The notes under the pieces: model-generated
What the model saw: the letters and a program-made list of their open reading frames with translations, nothing else
Database searches by the model: none
What the model was told of the DNA's origin: nothing
Made by a program: the position numbers and the translations under genes
Source of the DNA: Ascaris suum
Lineage: Eukaryota > Nematoda > Chromadorea > Rhabditida > Ascarididae
NCBI GenBank assembly: GCA_013433145.1
Contig: CM024171.1
Span: 7,006,065-7,070,064 of the forward strand
Length of the DNA: 64,000 bases
Reading direction: 5' to 3'
In this document: in pieces, positions 36,701 through 51,267 of the stretch
How positions within the stretch are numbered: position 1 is the stretch's first letter
Layout of the letters: each line of letters starts with the position of its first letter

Positions 36701-39700
36701 GGCAGCGCAGACGTCGTCCCAATTGCCCTTCCTCCTCACTTTATCTGTGATTGCGATTTTCGGCAAAATTCATTCATTAGCCTCTATTTGGTGATTTCGT
36801 AGGTCTGCATGCCAGCCCGATGCGGGGCTCGAACCCGCGACAGCCAGATTAAGAGTCTGGTGCTCTACCGACTGAGCTAACCGGGCAGCGCAGACGTCGT
36901 CCCAATTGCCCTTCCTCCTCACTTTATCTGTGATTGCGATTTTCGGCAAAATTCATTCATTAGCCTCTATTTGGTGATTTCGTAGGTCTGCATGCCAGCC
37001 CGATGCGGGGCTCGAACCCGCGACAGCCAGATTAAGAGTCTGGTGCTCTACCGACTGAGCTAACCGGGCAGCGCAGACGTCGTCCCAATTGCCCTTCCTC
37101 CTCACTTTATCTGTGATTGCGATTTTCGGCAAAATTCATTCATTAGCCTCTATTTGGTGATTTCGTAGGTCTGCATGCCAGCCCGATGCGGGGCTCGAAC
37201 CCGCGACAGCCAGATTAAGAGTCTGGTGCTCTACCGACTGAGCTAACCGGGCAGCGCAGACGTCGTCCCAATTGCCCTTCCTCCTCACTTTATCTGTGAT
37301 TGCGATTTTCGGCAAAATTCATTCATTAGCCTCTATTTGGTGATTTCGTAGGTCTGCATGCCAGCCCGATGCGGGGCTCGAACCCGCGACAGCCAGATTA
37401 AGAGTCTGGTGCTCTACCGACTGAGCTAACCGGGCAGCGCAGACGTCGTCCCAATTGCCCTTCCTCCTCACTTTATCTATGATTGCGATTTTCGGCAAAA
37501 TTCATTCATTAGCCTCTATTTGGTGATTTCGTAGGTCTGCATGCCAGCCCGATGCGGGGCTCGAACCCGCGACAGCCAGATTAAGAGTCTGGTGCTCTAC
37601 CGACTGAGCTAACCGGGCAGCGCAGACGTCGTCGCAATTGCCCTTCCTCCTCACTTTATCTATGATTGCGATTTTCGGCAAAATTCATTCATTAGCCTCT
37701 ATTTGGTGATTTCGTAGGTCTGCATGCCAGCCCGATGCGGGGCTCGAACCCGCGACAGCCAGATTAAGAGTCTGGTGCTCTACCGACTGAGCTAACCGGG
37801 CAGCGCAGACGTCGTCCCAATTGCCCTTCCTCCTCACTTTGTCTATGATTGCGATTTTCGGCAAAATTCATTCATTAGCCTCTATTTGGTGATTTCGTAG
37901 GTCTGCATGCCAGCCCGATGCGGGGCTCGAACCCGCGACAGCCAGATTAAGAGTCTGGTGCTCTACCGACTGAGCTAACCGGGCAGCGCAGACGTCGTCC
38001 CAATTGCCCTTCCTCCTCACTTTATCTATGATTGCGATTTTCGGCAAAATTCATTCATTAGCCTCTATTTGGTGATTTCGTAGGTCTGCATGCCAGCCCG
38101 ATGCGGGGCTCGAACCCGCGACAGCCAGATTAAGAGTCTGGTGCTCTACCGACTGAGCTAACCGGGCAGCGCAGACGTCGTCCCAATTGCCCTTCCTCCT
38201 CACTTTATCTATGATTGCGATTTTCGGCAAAATTCATTCATTAGCCTCTATTTGGTGATTTCGTAGGTCTGCATGCCAGCCCGATGCGGGGCTCGAACCC
38301 GCGACAGCCAGATTAAGAGTCTGGTGCTCTACCGACTGAGCTAACCGGGCAGCGCAGACGTCGTCCCAATTGCCCTTCCTCCTCACTTTATCTATGATTG
38401 CGATTTTCGGCAAAATTCATTCATTAGCCTCTATTTGGTGATTTCGTAGGTCTGCATGCCAGCCCGATGCGGGGCTCGAACCCGCGACAGCCAGATTAAG
38501 AGTCTGGTGCTCTACCGACTGAGCTAACCGGGCAGCGCAGACGTCGTCCCAATTGCCCTTCCTCCTCACTTTATCTGTGATTGCGATTTTCGGCAAAATT
38601 CATTCATTAGCCTCTATTTGGTGATTTCGTAGGTCTGCATGCCAGCCCGATGCGGGGCTCGAACCCGCGACAGCCAGATTAAGAGTCTGGTGCTCTACCG
38701 ACTGAGCTAACCGGGCAGCGCAGACGTCGTCCCAATTGCCCTTCCTCCTCACTTTATCTATGATTGCGATTTTCGGCAAAATTCATTCATTAGCCTCTAT
38801 TTGGTGATTTCGTAGGTCTGCATGCCAGCCCGATGCGGGGCTCGAACCCGCGACAGCCAGATTAAGAGTCTGGTGCTCTACCGACTGAGCTAACCGGGCA
38901 GCGCAGACGTCGTCCCAATTGCCCTTCCTCCTCACTTTGTCTATGATTGCGATTTTCGGCAAAATTCATTCATTAGCCTCTATTTGGTGATTTCGTAGGT
39001 CTGCATGCCAGCCCGATGCGGGGCTCGAACCCGCGACAGCCAGATTAAGAGTCTGGTGCTCTACCGACTGAGCTAACCGGGCAGCGCAGACGTCGTCCCA
39101 ATTGCCCTTCCTCCTCACTTTGTCTATGATTGCGATTTTCGGCAAAATTCATTCATTAGCCTCTATTTGGTGATTTCGTAGGTCTGCATACCAGCCCGAT
39201 GCGGGGCTCGAACCCGCGACAGCCAGATTAAGAGTCTGGTGCTCTACCGACTGAGCTAACCGGGCAGCGCAGACGTCGTCCCAATTGCCCTTCCTCCTCA
39301 CTTTGTCTATGATTGCGATTTTCGGCAAAATTCATTCATTAGCCTCTATTTGGTGATTTCGTAGGTCTGCATGCCAGCCCGATGCGGGGCTCGAACCCGC
39401 GACAGCCAGATTAAGAGTCTGGTGCTCTACCGACTGAGCTAACCGGGCAGCGCAGACGTCGTCCCAATTGCCCTTCCTCCTCACTTTGTCTATGATTGCG
39501 ATTTTCGGCAAAATTCATTCATTAGCCTCTATTTGGTGATTTCGTAGGTCTGCATACCAGCCCGATGCGGGGCTCGAACCCGCGACAGCCAGATTAAGAG
39601 TCTGGTGCTCTACCGACTGAGCTAACCGGGCAGCGCAGACGTCGTCCCAATTGCCCTTCCTCCTCACTTTATCTATGATTGCGATTTTCGGCAAAATTCA

Positions 39701-42700
39701 TTCATTAGCCTCTATTTGGTGATTTCGTAGGTCTGCATGCCAGCCCGATGCGGGGCTCGAACCCGCGACAGCCAGATTAAGAGTCTGGTGCTCTACCGAC
39801 TGAGCTAACCGGGCAGCGCAGACGTCGTCCCAATTGCCCTTCCTCCTCACTTTATCTATGATTGCGATTTTCGGCAAAATTCATTCATTAGCCTCTATTT
39901 GGTGATTTCGTAGGTCTGCATGCCAGCCCGATGCGGGGCTCGAACCCGCGACAGCCAGATTAAGAGTCTGGTGCTCTACCGACTGAGCTAACCGGGCAGC
40001 GCAGACGTCGTCCCAATTGCCCTTCCTCCTCACTTTATCTATGATTGCGATTTTCGGCAAAATTCATTCATTAGCCTCTATTTGGTGATTTCGTAGGTCT
40101 GCATACCAGCCCGATGCGGGGCTCGAACCCGCGACAGCCAGATTAAGAGTCTGGTGCTCTACCGACTGAGCTAACCGGGCAGCGCAGACGTCGTCCCAAT
40201 TGCCCTTCCTCCTCACTTTATCTATGATTGCGATTTTCGGCAAAATTCATTCATTAGCCTCTATTTGGTGATTTCGTAGGTCTGCATACCAGCCCGATGC
40301 GGGGCTCGAACCCGCGACAGCCAGATTAAGAGTCTGGTGCTCTACCGACTGAGCTAACCGGGCAGCGCAGACGTCGTCCCAATTGCCCTTCCTCCTCACT
40401 TTATCTATGATTGCGATTTTCGGCAAAATTCATTCATTAGCCTCTATTTGGTGATTTCGTAGGTCTGCATGCCAGCCCGATGCGGGGCTCGAACCCGCGA
40501 CAGCCAGATTAAGAGTCTGGTGCTCTACCGACTGAGCTAACCGGGCAGCGCAGACGTCGTCCCAATTGCCCTTCCTCCTCACTTTATCTATGATTGCGAT
40601 TTTCGGCAAAATTCATTCATTAGCCTCTATTTGGTGATTTCGTAGGTCTGCATGCCAGCCCGATGCGGGGCTCGAACCCGCGACAGCCAGATTAAGAGTC
40701 TGGTGCTCTACCGACTGAGCTAACCGGGCAGCGCAGACGTCGTCCCAATTGCCCTTCCTCCTCACTTTGTCTATGATTGCGATTTTCGGCAAAATTCATT
40801 CATTAGCCTCTATTTGGTGATTTCGTAGGTCTGCATGCCAGCCCGATGCGGGGCTCGAACCCGCGACAGCCAGATTAAGAGTCTGGTGCTCTACCGACTG
40901 AGCTAACCGGGCAGCGCAGACGTCGTCCCAATTGCCCTTCCTCCTCACTTTGTCTATGATTGCGATTTTCGGCAAAATTCATTCATTAGCCTCTATTTGG
41001 TGATTTCGTAGGTCTGCATGCCAGCCCGATGCGGGGCTCGAACCCGCGACAGCCAGATTAAGAGTCTGGTGCTCTACCGACTGAGCTAACCGGGCAGCGC
41101 AGACGTCGTCGCAATTGCCCTTCCTCCTCACTTTGTCTATGATTGCGATTTTCGGCAAAATTCATTCATTAGCCTCTATTTGGTGATTTCGTAGGTCTGC
41201 ATGCCAGCCCGATGCGGGGCTCGAACCCGCGACAGCCAGATTAAGAGTCTGGTGCTCTACCGACTGAGCTAACCGGGCAGCGCAGACGTCGTCCCAATTG
41301 CCCTTCCTCCTCACTTTGTCTATGATTGCGATTTTCGGCAAAATTCATTCATTAGCCTCTATTTGGTGATTTCGTAGGTCTGCATGCCAGCCCGATGCGG
41401 GGCTCGAACCCGCGACAGCCAGATTAAGAGTCTGGTGCTCTACCGACTGAGCTAACCGGGCAGCGCAGACGTCGTCCCAATTGCCCTTCCTCCTCACTTT
41501 GTCTATGATTGCGATTTTCGGCAAAATTCATTCATTAGCCTCTATTTGGTGATTTCGTAGGTCTGCATGCCAGCCCGATGCGGGGCTCGAACCCGCGACA
41601 GCCAGATTAAGAGTCTGGTGCTCTACCGACTGAGCTAACCGGGCAGCGCAGACGTCGTCCCAATTGCCCTTCCTCCTCACTTTATCTATGATTGCGATTT
41701 TCGGCAAAATTCATTCATTAGCCTCTATTTGGTGATTTCGTAGGTCTGCATGCCAGCCCGATGCGGGGCTCGAACCCGCGACAGCCAGATTAAGAGTCTG
41801 GTGCTCTACCGACTGAGCTAACCGGGCAGCGCAGACGTCGTCCCAATTGCCCTTCCTCCTCACTTTATCTATGATTGCGATTTTCGGCAAAATTCATTCA
41901 TTAGCCTCTATTTGGTGATTTCGTAGGTCTGCATGCCAGCCCGATGCGGGGCTCGAACCCGCGACAGCCAGATTAAGAGTCTGGTGCTCTACCGACTGAG
42001 CTAACCGGGCAGCGCAGACGTCGTCCCAATTGCCCTTCCTCCTCACTTTATCTATGATTGCGATTTTCGGCAAAATTCATTCATTAGCCTCTATTTGGTG
42101 ATTTCGTAGGTCTGCATGCCAGCCCGATGCGGGGCTCGAACCCGCGACAGCCAGATTAAGAGTCTGGTGCTCTACCGACTGAGCTAACCGGGCAGCGCAG
42201 ACGTCGTCCCAATTGCCCTTCCTCCTCACTTTATCTATGATTGCGATTTTCGGCAAAATTCATTCATTAGCCTCTATTTGGTGATTTCGTAGGTCTGCAT
42301 GCCAGCCCGATGCGGGGCTCGAACCCGCGACAGCCAGATTAAGAGTCTGGTGCTCTACCGACTGAGCTAACCGGGCAGCGCAGACGTCGTCCCAATTGCC
42401 CTTCCTCCTCACTTTATCTATGATTGCGATTTTCGGCAAAATTCATTCATTAGCCTCTATTTGGTGATTTCGTAGGTCTGCATGCCAGCCCGATGCGGGG
42501 CTCGAACCCGCGACAGCCAGATTAAGAGTCTGGTGCTCTACCGACTGAGCTAACCGGGCAGCGCAGACGTCGTCCCAATTGCCCTTCCTCCTCACTTTGT
42601 CTATGATTGCGATTTTCGGCAAAATTCATTCATTAGCCTCTATTTGGTGATTTCGTAGGTCTGCATGCCAGCCCGATGCGGGGCTCGAACCCGCGACAGC

Positions 42701-43657
42701 CAGATTAAGAGTCTGGTGCTCTACCGACTGAGCTAACCGGGCAGCGCAGACGTCGTCCCAATTGCCCTTCCTCCTCACTTTGTCTATGATTGCGATTTTC
42801 GGCAAAATTCATTCATTAGCCTCTATTTGGTGATTTCGTAGGTCTGCATGCCAGCCCGATGCGGGGCTCGAACCCGCGACAGCCAGATTAAGAGTCTGGT
42901 GCTCTACCGACTGAGCTAACCGGGCAGCGCAGACGTCGTCCCAATTGCCCTTCCTCCTCACTTTATCTATGATTGCGATTTTCGGCAAAATTCATTCATT
43001 AGCCTCTATTTGGTGATTTCGTAGGTCTGCATGCCAGCCCGATGCGGGGCTCGAACCCGCGACAGCCAGATTAAGAGTCTGGTGCTCTACCGACTGAGCT
43101 AACCGGGCAGCGCAGACGTCGTCCCAATTGCCCTTCCTCCTCACTTTATCTATGATTGCGATTTTCGGCAAAATTCATTCATTAGCCTCTATTTGGTGAT
43201 TTCGTAGGTCTGCATGCCAGCCCGATGCGGGGCTCGAACCCGCGACAGCCAGATTAAGAGTCTGGTGCTCTACCGACTGAGCTAACCGGGCAGCGCAGAC
43301 GTCGTCCCAATTGCCCTTCCTCCTCACTTTATCTATGATTGCGATTTTCGGCAAAATTCATTCATTAGCCTCTATTTGGTGATTTCGTAGGTCTGCATGC
43401 CAGCCCGATGCGGGGCTCGAACCCGCGACAGCCAGATTAAGAGTCTGGTGCTCTACCGACTGAGCTAACCGGGCAGCGCAGACGTCGTCCCAATTGCCCT
43501 TCCTCCTCACTTTGTCTATGATTGCGATTTTCGGCAAAATTCATTCATTAGCCTCTATTTGGTGATTTCGTAGGTCTGCATGCCAGCCCGATGCGGGGCT
43601 CGAACCCGCGACAGCCAGATTAAGAGTCTGGTGCTCTACCGACTGAGCTAACCGGGC
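33703..43657 (-). tRNA. tRNA-Lys(CUU) genes, copies 10-64
   Basis: Fifty-five genes start every 183 bp from 33703 to 43585, with no length change. The spacer right of each copy is mostly tttA/tctA. tttG occurs right of copies 18, 25, 32, 38-41, 48-52, 58, 59, 63 and 64. tctG occurs right of copies 14, 16, 22-24, 26-29 and 36. gtcgtG occurs right of copies 31 and 50. gcatA occurs right of copies 39, 41, 44 and 45. No substitution was seen in any gene body. Confidence 0.95.
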
Positions 43658-43766
43658 AGCGCAGACGTCGTCCAATTGCCCTTCCTCCTCACTTTGTCTA
43701 TGATTGCGATTTTCGGCAAAATTCATTCATTAGCCTCTATTTGGTGATTTCGTAGGTCTGCATGCC

Positions 43767-46700
43767 AGCCCGATGCGGGGCTCGAACCCGCGACAGCCAG
43801 ATTAAGAGTCTGGTGCTCTACCGACTGAGCTAACCGGGCAGCGCAGACGTCGTCCCAATTGCCCTTCCTCCTCACTTTATCTATGATTGCGATTTTCGGC
43901 AAAATTCATTCATTAGCCTCTATTTGGTGATTTCGTAGGTCTGCATGCCAGCCCGATGCGGGGCTCGAACCCGCGACAGCCAGATTAAGAGTCTGGTGCT
44001 CTACCGACTGAGCTAACCGGGCAGCGCAGACGTCGTCGCAATTGCCCTTCCTCCTCACTTTGTCTATGATTGCGATTTTCGGCAAAATTCATTCATTAGC
44101 CTCTATTTGGTGATTTCGTAGGTCTGCATGCCAGCCCGATGCGGGGCTCGAACCCGCGACAGCCAGATTAAGAGTCTGGTGCTCTACCGACTGAGCTAAC
44201 CGGGCAGCGCAGACGTCGTCCCAATTGCCCTTCCTCCTCACTTTGTCTATGATTGCGATTTTCGGCAAAATTCATTCATTAGCCTCTATTTGGTGATTTC
44301 GTAGGTCTGCATGCCAGCCCGATGCGGGGCTCGAACCCGCGACAGCCAGATTAAGAGTCTGGTGCTCTACCGACTGAGCTAACCGGGCAGCGCAGACGTC
44401 GTCCCAATTGCCCTTCCTCCTCACTTTATCTATGATTGCGATTTTCGGCAAAATTCATTCATTAGCCTCTATTTGGTGATTTCGTAGGTCTGCATGCCAG
44501 CCCGATGCGGGGCTCGAACCCGCGACAGCCAGATTAAGAGTCTGGTGCTCTACCGACTGAGCTAACCGGGCAGCGCAGACGTCGTCCCAATTGCCCTTCC
44601 TCCTCACTTTGTCTATGATTGCGATTTTCGGCAAAATTCATTCATTAGCCTCTATTTGGTGATTTCGTAGGTCTGCATGCCAGCCCGATGCGGGGCTCGA
44701 ACCCGCGACAGCCAGATTAAGAGTCTGGTGCTCTACCGACTGAGCTAACCGGGCAGCGCAGACGTCGTCCCAATTGCCCTTCCTCCTCACTTTGTCTATG
44801 ATTGCGATTTTCGGCAAAATTCATTCATTAGCCTCTATTTGGTGATTTCGTAGGTCTGCATGCCAGCCCGATGCGGGGCTCGAACCCGCGACAGCCAGAT
44901 TAAGAGTCTGGTGCTCTACCGACTGAGCTAACCGGGCAGCGCAGACGTCGTCCCAATTGCCCTTCCTCCTCACTTTGTCTATGATTGCGATTTTCGGCAA
45001 AATTCATTCATTAGCCTCTATTTGGTGATTTCGTAGGTCTGCATGCCAGCCCGATGCGGGGCTCGAACCCGCGACAGCCAGATTAAGAGTCTGGTGCTCT
45101 ACCGACTGAGCTAACCGGGCAGCGCAGACGTCGTCCCAATTGCCCTTCCTCCTCACTTTATCTATGATTGCGATTTTCGGCAAAATTCATTCATTAGCCT
45201 CTATTTGGTGATTTCGTAGGTCTGCATGCCAGCCCGATGCGGGGCTCGAACCCGCGACAGCCAGATTAAGAGTCTGGTGCTCTACCGACTGAGCTAACCG
45301 GGCAGCGCAGACGTCGTCCCAATTGCCCTTCCTCCTCACTTTGTCTATGATTGCGATTTTCGGCAAAATTCATTCATTAGCCTCTATTTGGTGATTTCGT
45401 AGGTCTGCATGCCAGCCCGATGCGGGGCTCGAACCCGCGACAGCCAGATTAAGAGTCTGGTGCTCTACCGACTGAGCTAACCGGGCAGCGCAGACGTCGT
45501 CCCAATTGCCCTTCCTCCTCACTTTATCTATGATTGCGATTTTCGGCAAAATTCATTCATTAGCCTCTATTTGGTGATTTCGTAGGTCTGCATGCCAGCC
45601 CGATGCGGGGCTCGAACCCGCGACAGCCAGATTAAGAGTCTGGTGCTCTACCGACTGAGCTAACCGGGCAGCGCAGACGTCGTCCCAATTGCCCTTCCTC
45701 CTCACTTTGTCTATGATTGCGATTTTCGGCAAAATTCATTCATTAGCCTCTATTTGGTGATTTCGTAGGTCTGCATGCCAGCCCGATGCGGGGCTCGAAC
45801 CCGCGACAGCCAGATTAAGAGTCTGGTGCTCTACCGACTGAGCTAACCGGGCAGCGCAGACGTCGTCCCAATTGCCCTTCCTCCTCACTTTGTCTATGAT
45901 TGCGATTTTCGGCAAAATTCATTCATTAGCCTCTATTTGGTGATTTCGTAGGTCTGCATGCCAGCCCGATGCGGGGCTCGAACCCGCGACAGCCAGATTA
46001 AGAGTCTGGTGCTCTACCGACTGAGCTAACCGGGCAGCGCAGACGTCGTCCCAATTGCCCTTCCTCCTCACTTTGTCTATGATTGCGATTTTCGGCAAAA
46101 TTCATTCATTAGCCTCTATTTGGTGATTTCGTAGGTCTGCATGCCAGCCCGATGCGGGGCTCGAACCCGCGACAGCCAGATTAAGAGTCTGGTGCTCTAC
46201 CGACTGAGCTAACCGGGCAGCGCAGACGTCGTCCCAATTGCCCTTCCTCCTCACTTTGTCTATGATTGCGATTTTCGGCAAAATTCATTCATTAGCCTCT
46301 ATTTGGTGATTTCGTAGGTCTGCATGCCAGCCCGATGCGGGGCTCGAACCCGCGACAGCCAGATTAAGAGTCTGGTGCTCTACCGACTGAGCTAACCGGG
46401 CAGCGCAGACGTCGTCCCAATTGCCCTTCCTCCTCACTTTGTCTATGATTGCGATTTTCGGCAAAATTCATTCATTAGCCTCTATTTGGTGATTTCGTAG
46501 GTCTGCATGCCAGCCCGATGCGGGGCTCGAACCCGCGACAGCCAGATTAAGAGTCTGGTGCTCTACCGACTGAGCTAACCGGGCAGCGCAGACGTCGTCC
46601 CAATTGCCCTTCCTCCTCACTTTGTCTATGATTGCGATTTTCGGCAAAATTCATTCATTAGCCTCTATTTGGTGATTTCGTAGGTCTGCATGCCAGCCCG

Positions 46701-49512
46701 ATGCGGGGCTCGAACCCGCGACAGCCAGATTAAGAGTCTGGTGCTCTACCGACTGAGCTAACCGGGCAGCGCAGACGTCGTCGCAATTGCCCTTCCTCCT
46801 CACTTTGTCTATGATTGCGATTTTCGGCAAAATTCATTCATTAGCCTCTATTTGGTGATTTCGTAGGTCTGCATGCCAGCCCGATGCGGGGCTCGAACCC
46901 GCGACAGCCAGATTAAGAGTCTGGTGCTCTACCGACTGAGCTAACCGGGCAGCGCAGACGTCGTCCCAATTGCCCTTCCTCCTCACTTTGTCTATGATTG
47001 CGATTTTCGGCAAAATTCATTCATTAGCCTCTATTTGGTGATTTCGTAGGTCTGCATGCCAGCCCGATGCGGGGCTCGAACCCGCGACAGCCAGATTAAG
47101 AGTCTGGTGCTCTACCGACTGAGCTAACCGGGCAGCGCAGACGTCGTCCCAATTGCCCTTCCTCCTCACTTTATCTATGATTGCGATTTTCGGCAAAATT
47201 CATTCATTAGCCTCTATTTGGTGATTTCGTAGGTCTGCATGCCAGCCCGATGCGGGGCTCGAACCCGCGACAGCCAGATTAAGAGTCTGGTGCTCTACCG
47301 ACTGAGCTAACCGGGCAGCGCAGACGTCGTCCCAATTGCCCTTCCTCCTCACTTTGTCTATGATTGCGATTTTCGGCAAAATTCATTCATTAGCCTCTAT
47401 TTGGTGATTTCGTAGGTCTGCATGCCAGCCCGATGCGGGGCTCGAACCCGCGACAGCCAGATTAAGAGTCTGGTGCTCTACCGACTGAGCTAACCGGGCA
47501 GCGCAGACGTCGTCCCAATTGCCCTTCCTCCTCACTTTGTCTATGATTGCGATTTTCGGCAAAATTCATTCATTAGCCTCTATTTGGTGATTTCGTAGGT
47601 CTGCATGCCAGCCCGATGCGGGGCTCGAACCCGCGACAGCCAGATTAAGAGTCTGGTGCTCTACCGACTGAGCTAACCGGGCAGCGCAGACGTCGTCCCA
47701 ATTGCCCTTCCTCCTCACTTTATCTATGATTGCGATTTTCGGCAAAATTCATTCATTAGCCTCTATTTGGTGATTTCGTAGGTCTGCATGCCAGCCCGAT
47801 GCGGGGCTCGAACCCGCGACAGCCAGATTAAGAGTCTGGTGCTCTACCGACTGAGCTAACCGGGCAGCGCAGACGTCGTCGCAATTGCCCTTCCTCCTCA
47901 CTTTGTCTATGATTGCGATTTTCGGCAAAATTCATTCATTAGCCTCTATTTGGTGATTTCGTAGGTCTGCATGCCAGCCCGATGCGGGGCTCGAACCCGC
48001 GACAGCCAGATTAAGAGTCTGGTGCTCTACCGACTGAGCTAACCGGGCAGCGCAGACGTCGTCCCAATTGCCCTTCCTCCTCACTTTGTCTATGATTGCG
48101 ATTTTCGGCAAAATTCATTCATTAGCCTCTATTTGGTGATTTCGTAGGTCTGCATGCCAGCCCGATGCGGGGCTCGAACCCGCGACAGCCAGATTAAGAG
48201 TCTGGTGCTCTACCGACTGAGCTAACCGGGCAGCGCAGACGTCGTCGCAATTGCCCTTCCTCCTCACTTTGTCTATGATTGCGATTTTCGGCAAAATTCA
48301 TTCATTAGCCTCTATTTGGTGATTTCGTAGGTCTGCATGCCAGCCCGATGCGGGGCTCGAACCCGCGACAGCCAGATTAAGAGTCTGGTGCTCTACCGAC
48401 TGAGCTAACCGGGCAGCGCAGACGTCGTCCCAATTGCCCTTCCTCCTCACTTTGTCTATGATTGCGATTTTCGGCAAAATTCATTCATTAGCCTCTATTT
48501 GGTGATTTCGTAGGTCTGCATGCCAGCCCGATGCGGGGCTCGAACCCGCGACAGCCAGATTAAGAGTCTGGTGCTCTACCGACTGAGCTAACCGGGCAGC
48601 GCAGACGTCGTCCCAATTGCCCTTCCTCCTCACTTTGTCTATGATTGCGATTTTCGGCAAAATTCATTCATTAGCCTCTATTTGGTGATTTCGTAGGTCT
48701 GCATGCCAGCCCGATGCGGGGCTCGAACCCGCGACAGCCAGATTAAGAGTCTGGTGCTCTACCGACTGAGCTAACCGGGCAGCGCAGACGTCGTCCCAAT
48801 TGCCCTTCCTCCTCACTTTATCTATGATTGCGATTTTCGGCAAAATTCATTCATTAGCCTCTATTTGGTGATTTCGTAGGTCTGCATGCCAGCCCGATGC
48901 GGGGCTCGAACCCGCGACAGCCAGATTAAGAGTCTGGTGCTCTACCGACTGAGCTAACCGGGCAGCGCAGACGTCGTCCCAATTGCCCTTCCTCCTCACT
49001 TTGTCTATGATTGCGATTTTCGGCAAAATTCATTCATTAGCCTCTATTTGGTGATTTCGTAGGTCTGCATGCCAGCCCGATGCGGGGCTCGAACCCGCGA
49101 CAGCCAGATTAAGAGTCTGGTGCTCTACCGACTGAGCTAACCGGGCAGCGCAGACGTCGTCCCAATTGCCCTTCCTCCTCACTTTGTCTATGATTGCGAT
49201 TTTCGGCAAAATTCATTCATTAGCCTCTATTTGGTGATTTCGTAGGTCTGCATGCCAGCCCGATGCGGGGCTCGAACCCGCGACAGCCAGATTAAGAGTC
49301 TGGTGCTCTACCGACTGAGCTAACCGGGCAGCGCAGACGTCGTCCCAATTGCCCTTCCTCCTCACTTTATCTATGATTGCGATTTTCGGCAAAATTCATT
49401 CATTAGCCTCTATTTGGTGATTTCGTAGGTCTGCATGCCAGCCCGATGCGGGGCTCGAACCCGCGACAGCCAGATTAAGAGTCTGGTGCTCTACCGACTG
49501 AGCTAACCGGGC
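43767..49512 (-). tRNA. tRNA-Lys(CUU) genes, copies 65-96
   Basis: Thirty-two genes start every 183 bp from 43767 to 49440. Here tttG spacers predominate. tttA spacers lie right of copies 65, 68, 72, 74, 83, 86, 92 and 95, mostly multiples of three units apart. gtcgtG lies right of copies 66, 81, 87 and 89. tctG is absent. Confidence 0.95.
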
Positions 49513-49621
49513 AGCGCAGACGTCGTCCAATTGCCCTTCCTCCTCACTTTGTCTATGATTGCGATTTTCGGCAAAATTCATTCATTAGCCTCTATTTGGT
49601 GATTTCGTAGGTCTGCATGCC

Positions 49622-51158
49622 AGCCCGATGCGGGGCTCGAACCCGCGACAGCCAGATTAAGAGTCTGGTGCTCTACCGACTGAGCTAACCGGGCAGCGCA
49701 GACGTCGTCCCAATTGCCCTTCCTCCTCACTTTGTCTATGATTGCGATTTTCGGCAAAATTCATTCATTAGCCTCTATTTGGTGATTTCGTAGGTCTGCA
49801 TGCCAGCCCGATGCGGGGCTCGAACCCGCGACAGCCAGATTAAGAGTCTGGTGCTCTACCGACTGAGCTAACCGGGCAGCGCAGACGTCGTCCCAATTGC
49901 CCTTCCTCCTCACTTTATCTATGATTGCGATTTTCGGCAAAATTCATTCATTAGCCTCTATTTGGTGATTTCGTAGGTCTGCATGCCAGCCCGATGCGGG
50001 GCTCGAACCCGCGACAGCCAGATTAAGAGTCTGGTGCTCTACCGACTGAGCTAACCGGGCAGCGCAGACGTCGTCCCAATTGCCCTTCCTCCTCACTTTG
50101 TCTATGATTGCGATTTTCGGCAAAATTCATTCATTAGCCTCTATTTGGTGATTTCGTAGGTCTGCATGCCAGCCCGATGCGGGGCTCGAACCCGCGACAG
50201 CCAGATTAAGAGTCTGGTGCTCTACCGACTGAGCTAACCGGGCAGCGCAGACGTCGTCGCAATTGCCCTTCCTCCTCACTTTGTCTATGATTGCGATTTT
50301 CGGCAAAATTCATTCATTAGCCTCTATTTGGTGATTTCGTAGGTCTGCATGCCAGCCCGATGCGGGGCTCGAACCCGCGACAGCCAGATTAAGAGTCTGG
50401 TGCTCTACCGACTGAGCTAACCGGGCAGCGCAGACGTCGTCCCAATTGCCCTTCCTCCTCACTTTATCTATGATTGCGATTTTCGGCAAAATTCATTCAT
50501 TAGCCTCTATTTGGTGATTTCGTAGGTCTGCATGCCAGCCCGATGCGGGGCTCGAACCCGCGACAGCCAGATTAAGAGTCTGGTGCTCTACCGACTGAGC
50601 TAACCGGGCAGCGCAGACGTCGTCCCAATTGCCCTTCCTCCTCACTTTGTCTATGATTGCGATTTTCGGCAAAATTCATTCATTAGCCTCTATTTGGTGA
50701 TTTCGTAGGTCTGCATGCCAGCCCGATGCGGGGCTCGAACCCGCGACAGCCAGATTAAGAGTCTGGTGCTCTACCGACTGAGCTAACCGGGCAGCGCAGA
50801 CGTCGTCCCAATTGCCCTTCCTCCTCACTTTGTCTATGATTGCGATTTTCGGCAAAATTCATTCATTAGCCTCTATTTGGTGATTTCGTAGGTCTGCATG
50901 CCAGCCCGATGCGGGGCTCGAACCCGCGACAGCCAGATTAAGAGTCTGGTGCTCTACCGACTGAGCTAACCGGGCAGCGCAGACGTCGTCGCAATTGCCC
51001 TTCCTCCTCACTTTATCTATGATTGCGATTTTCGGCAAAATTCATTCATTAGCCTCTATTTGGTGATTTCGTAGGTCTGCATGCCAGCCCGATGCGGGGC
51101 TCGAACCCGCGACAGCCAGATTAAGAGTCTGGTGCTCTACCGACTGAGCTAACCGGGC
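49622..51158 (-). tRNA. tRNA-Lys(CUU) genes, copies 97-105
   Basis: Nine genes start every 183 bp from 49622 to 51086. tttA spacers lie right of copies 98, 101 and 104. gtcgtG lies right of copies 100 and 104. The spacer right of copy 105 lacks one C. Confidence 0.95.
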
Positions 51159-51267
51159 AGCGCAGACGTCGTCCAATTGCCCTTCCTCCTCACTTTGTCT
51201 ATGATTGCGATTTTCGGCAAAATTCATTCATTAGCCTCTATTTGGTGATTTCGTAGGTCTGCATGCC

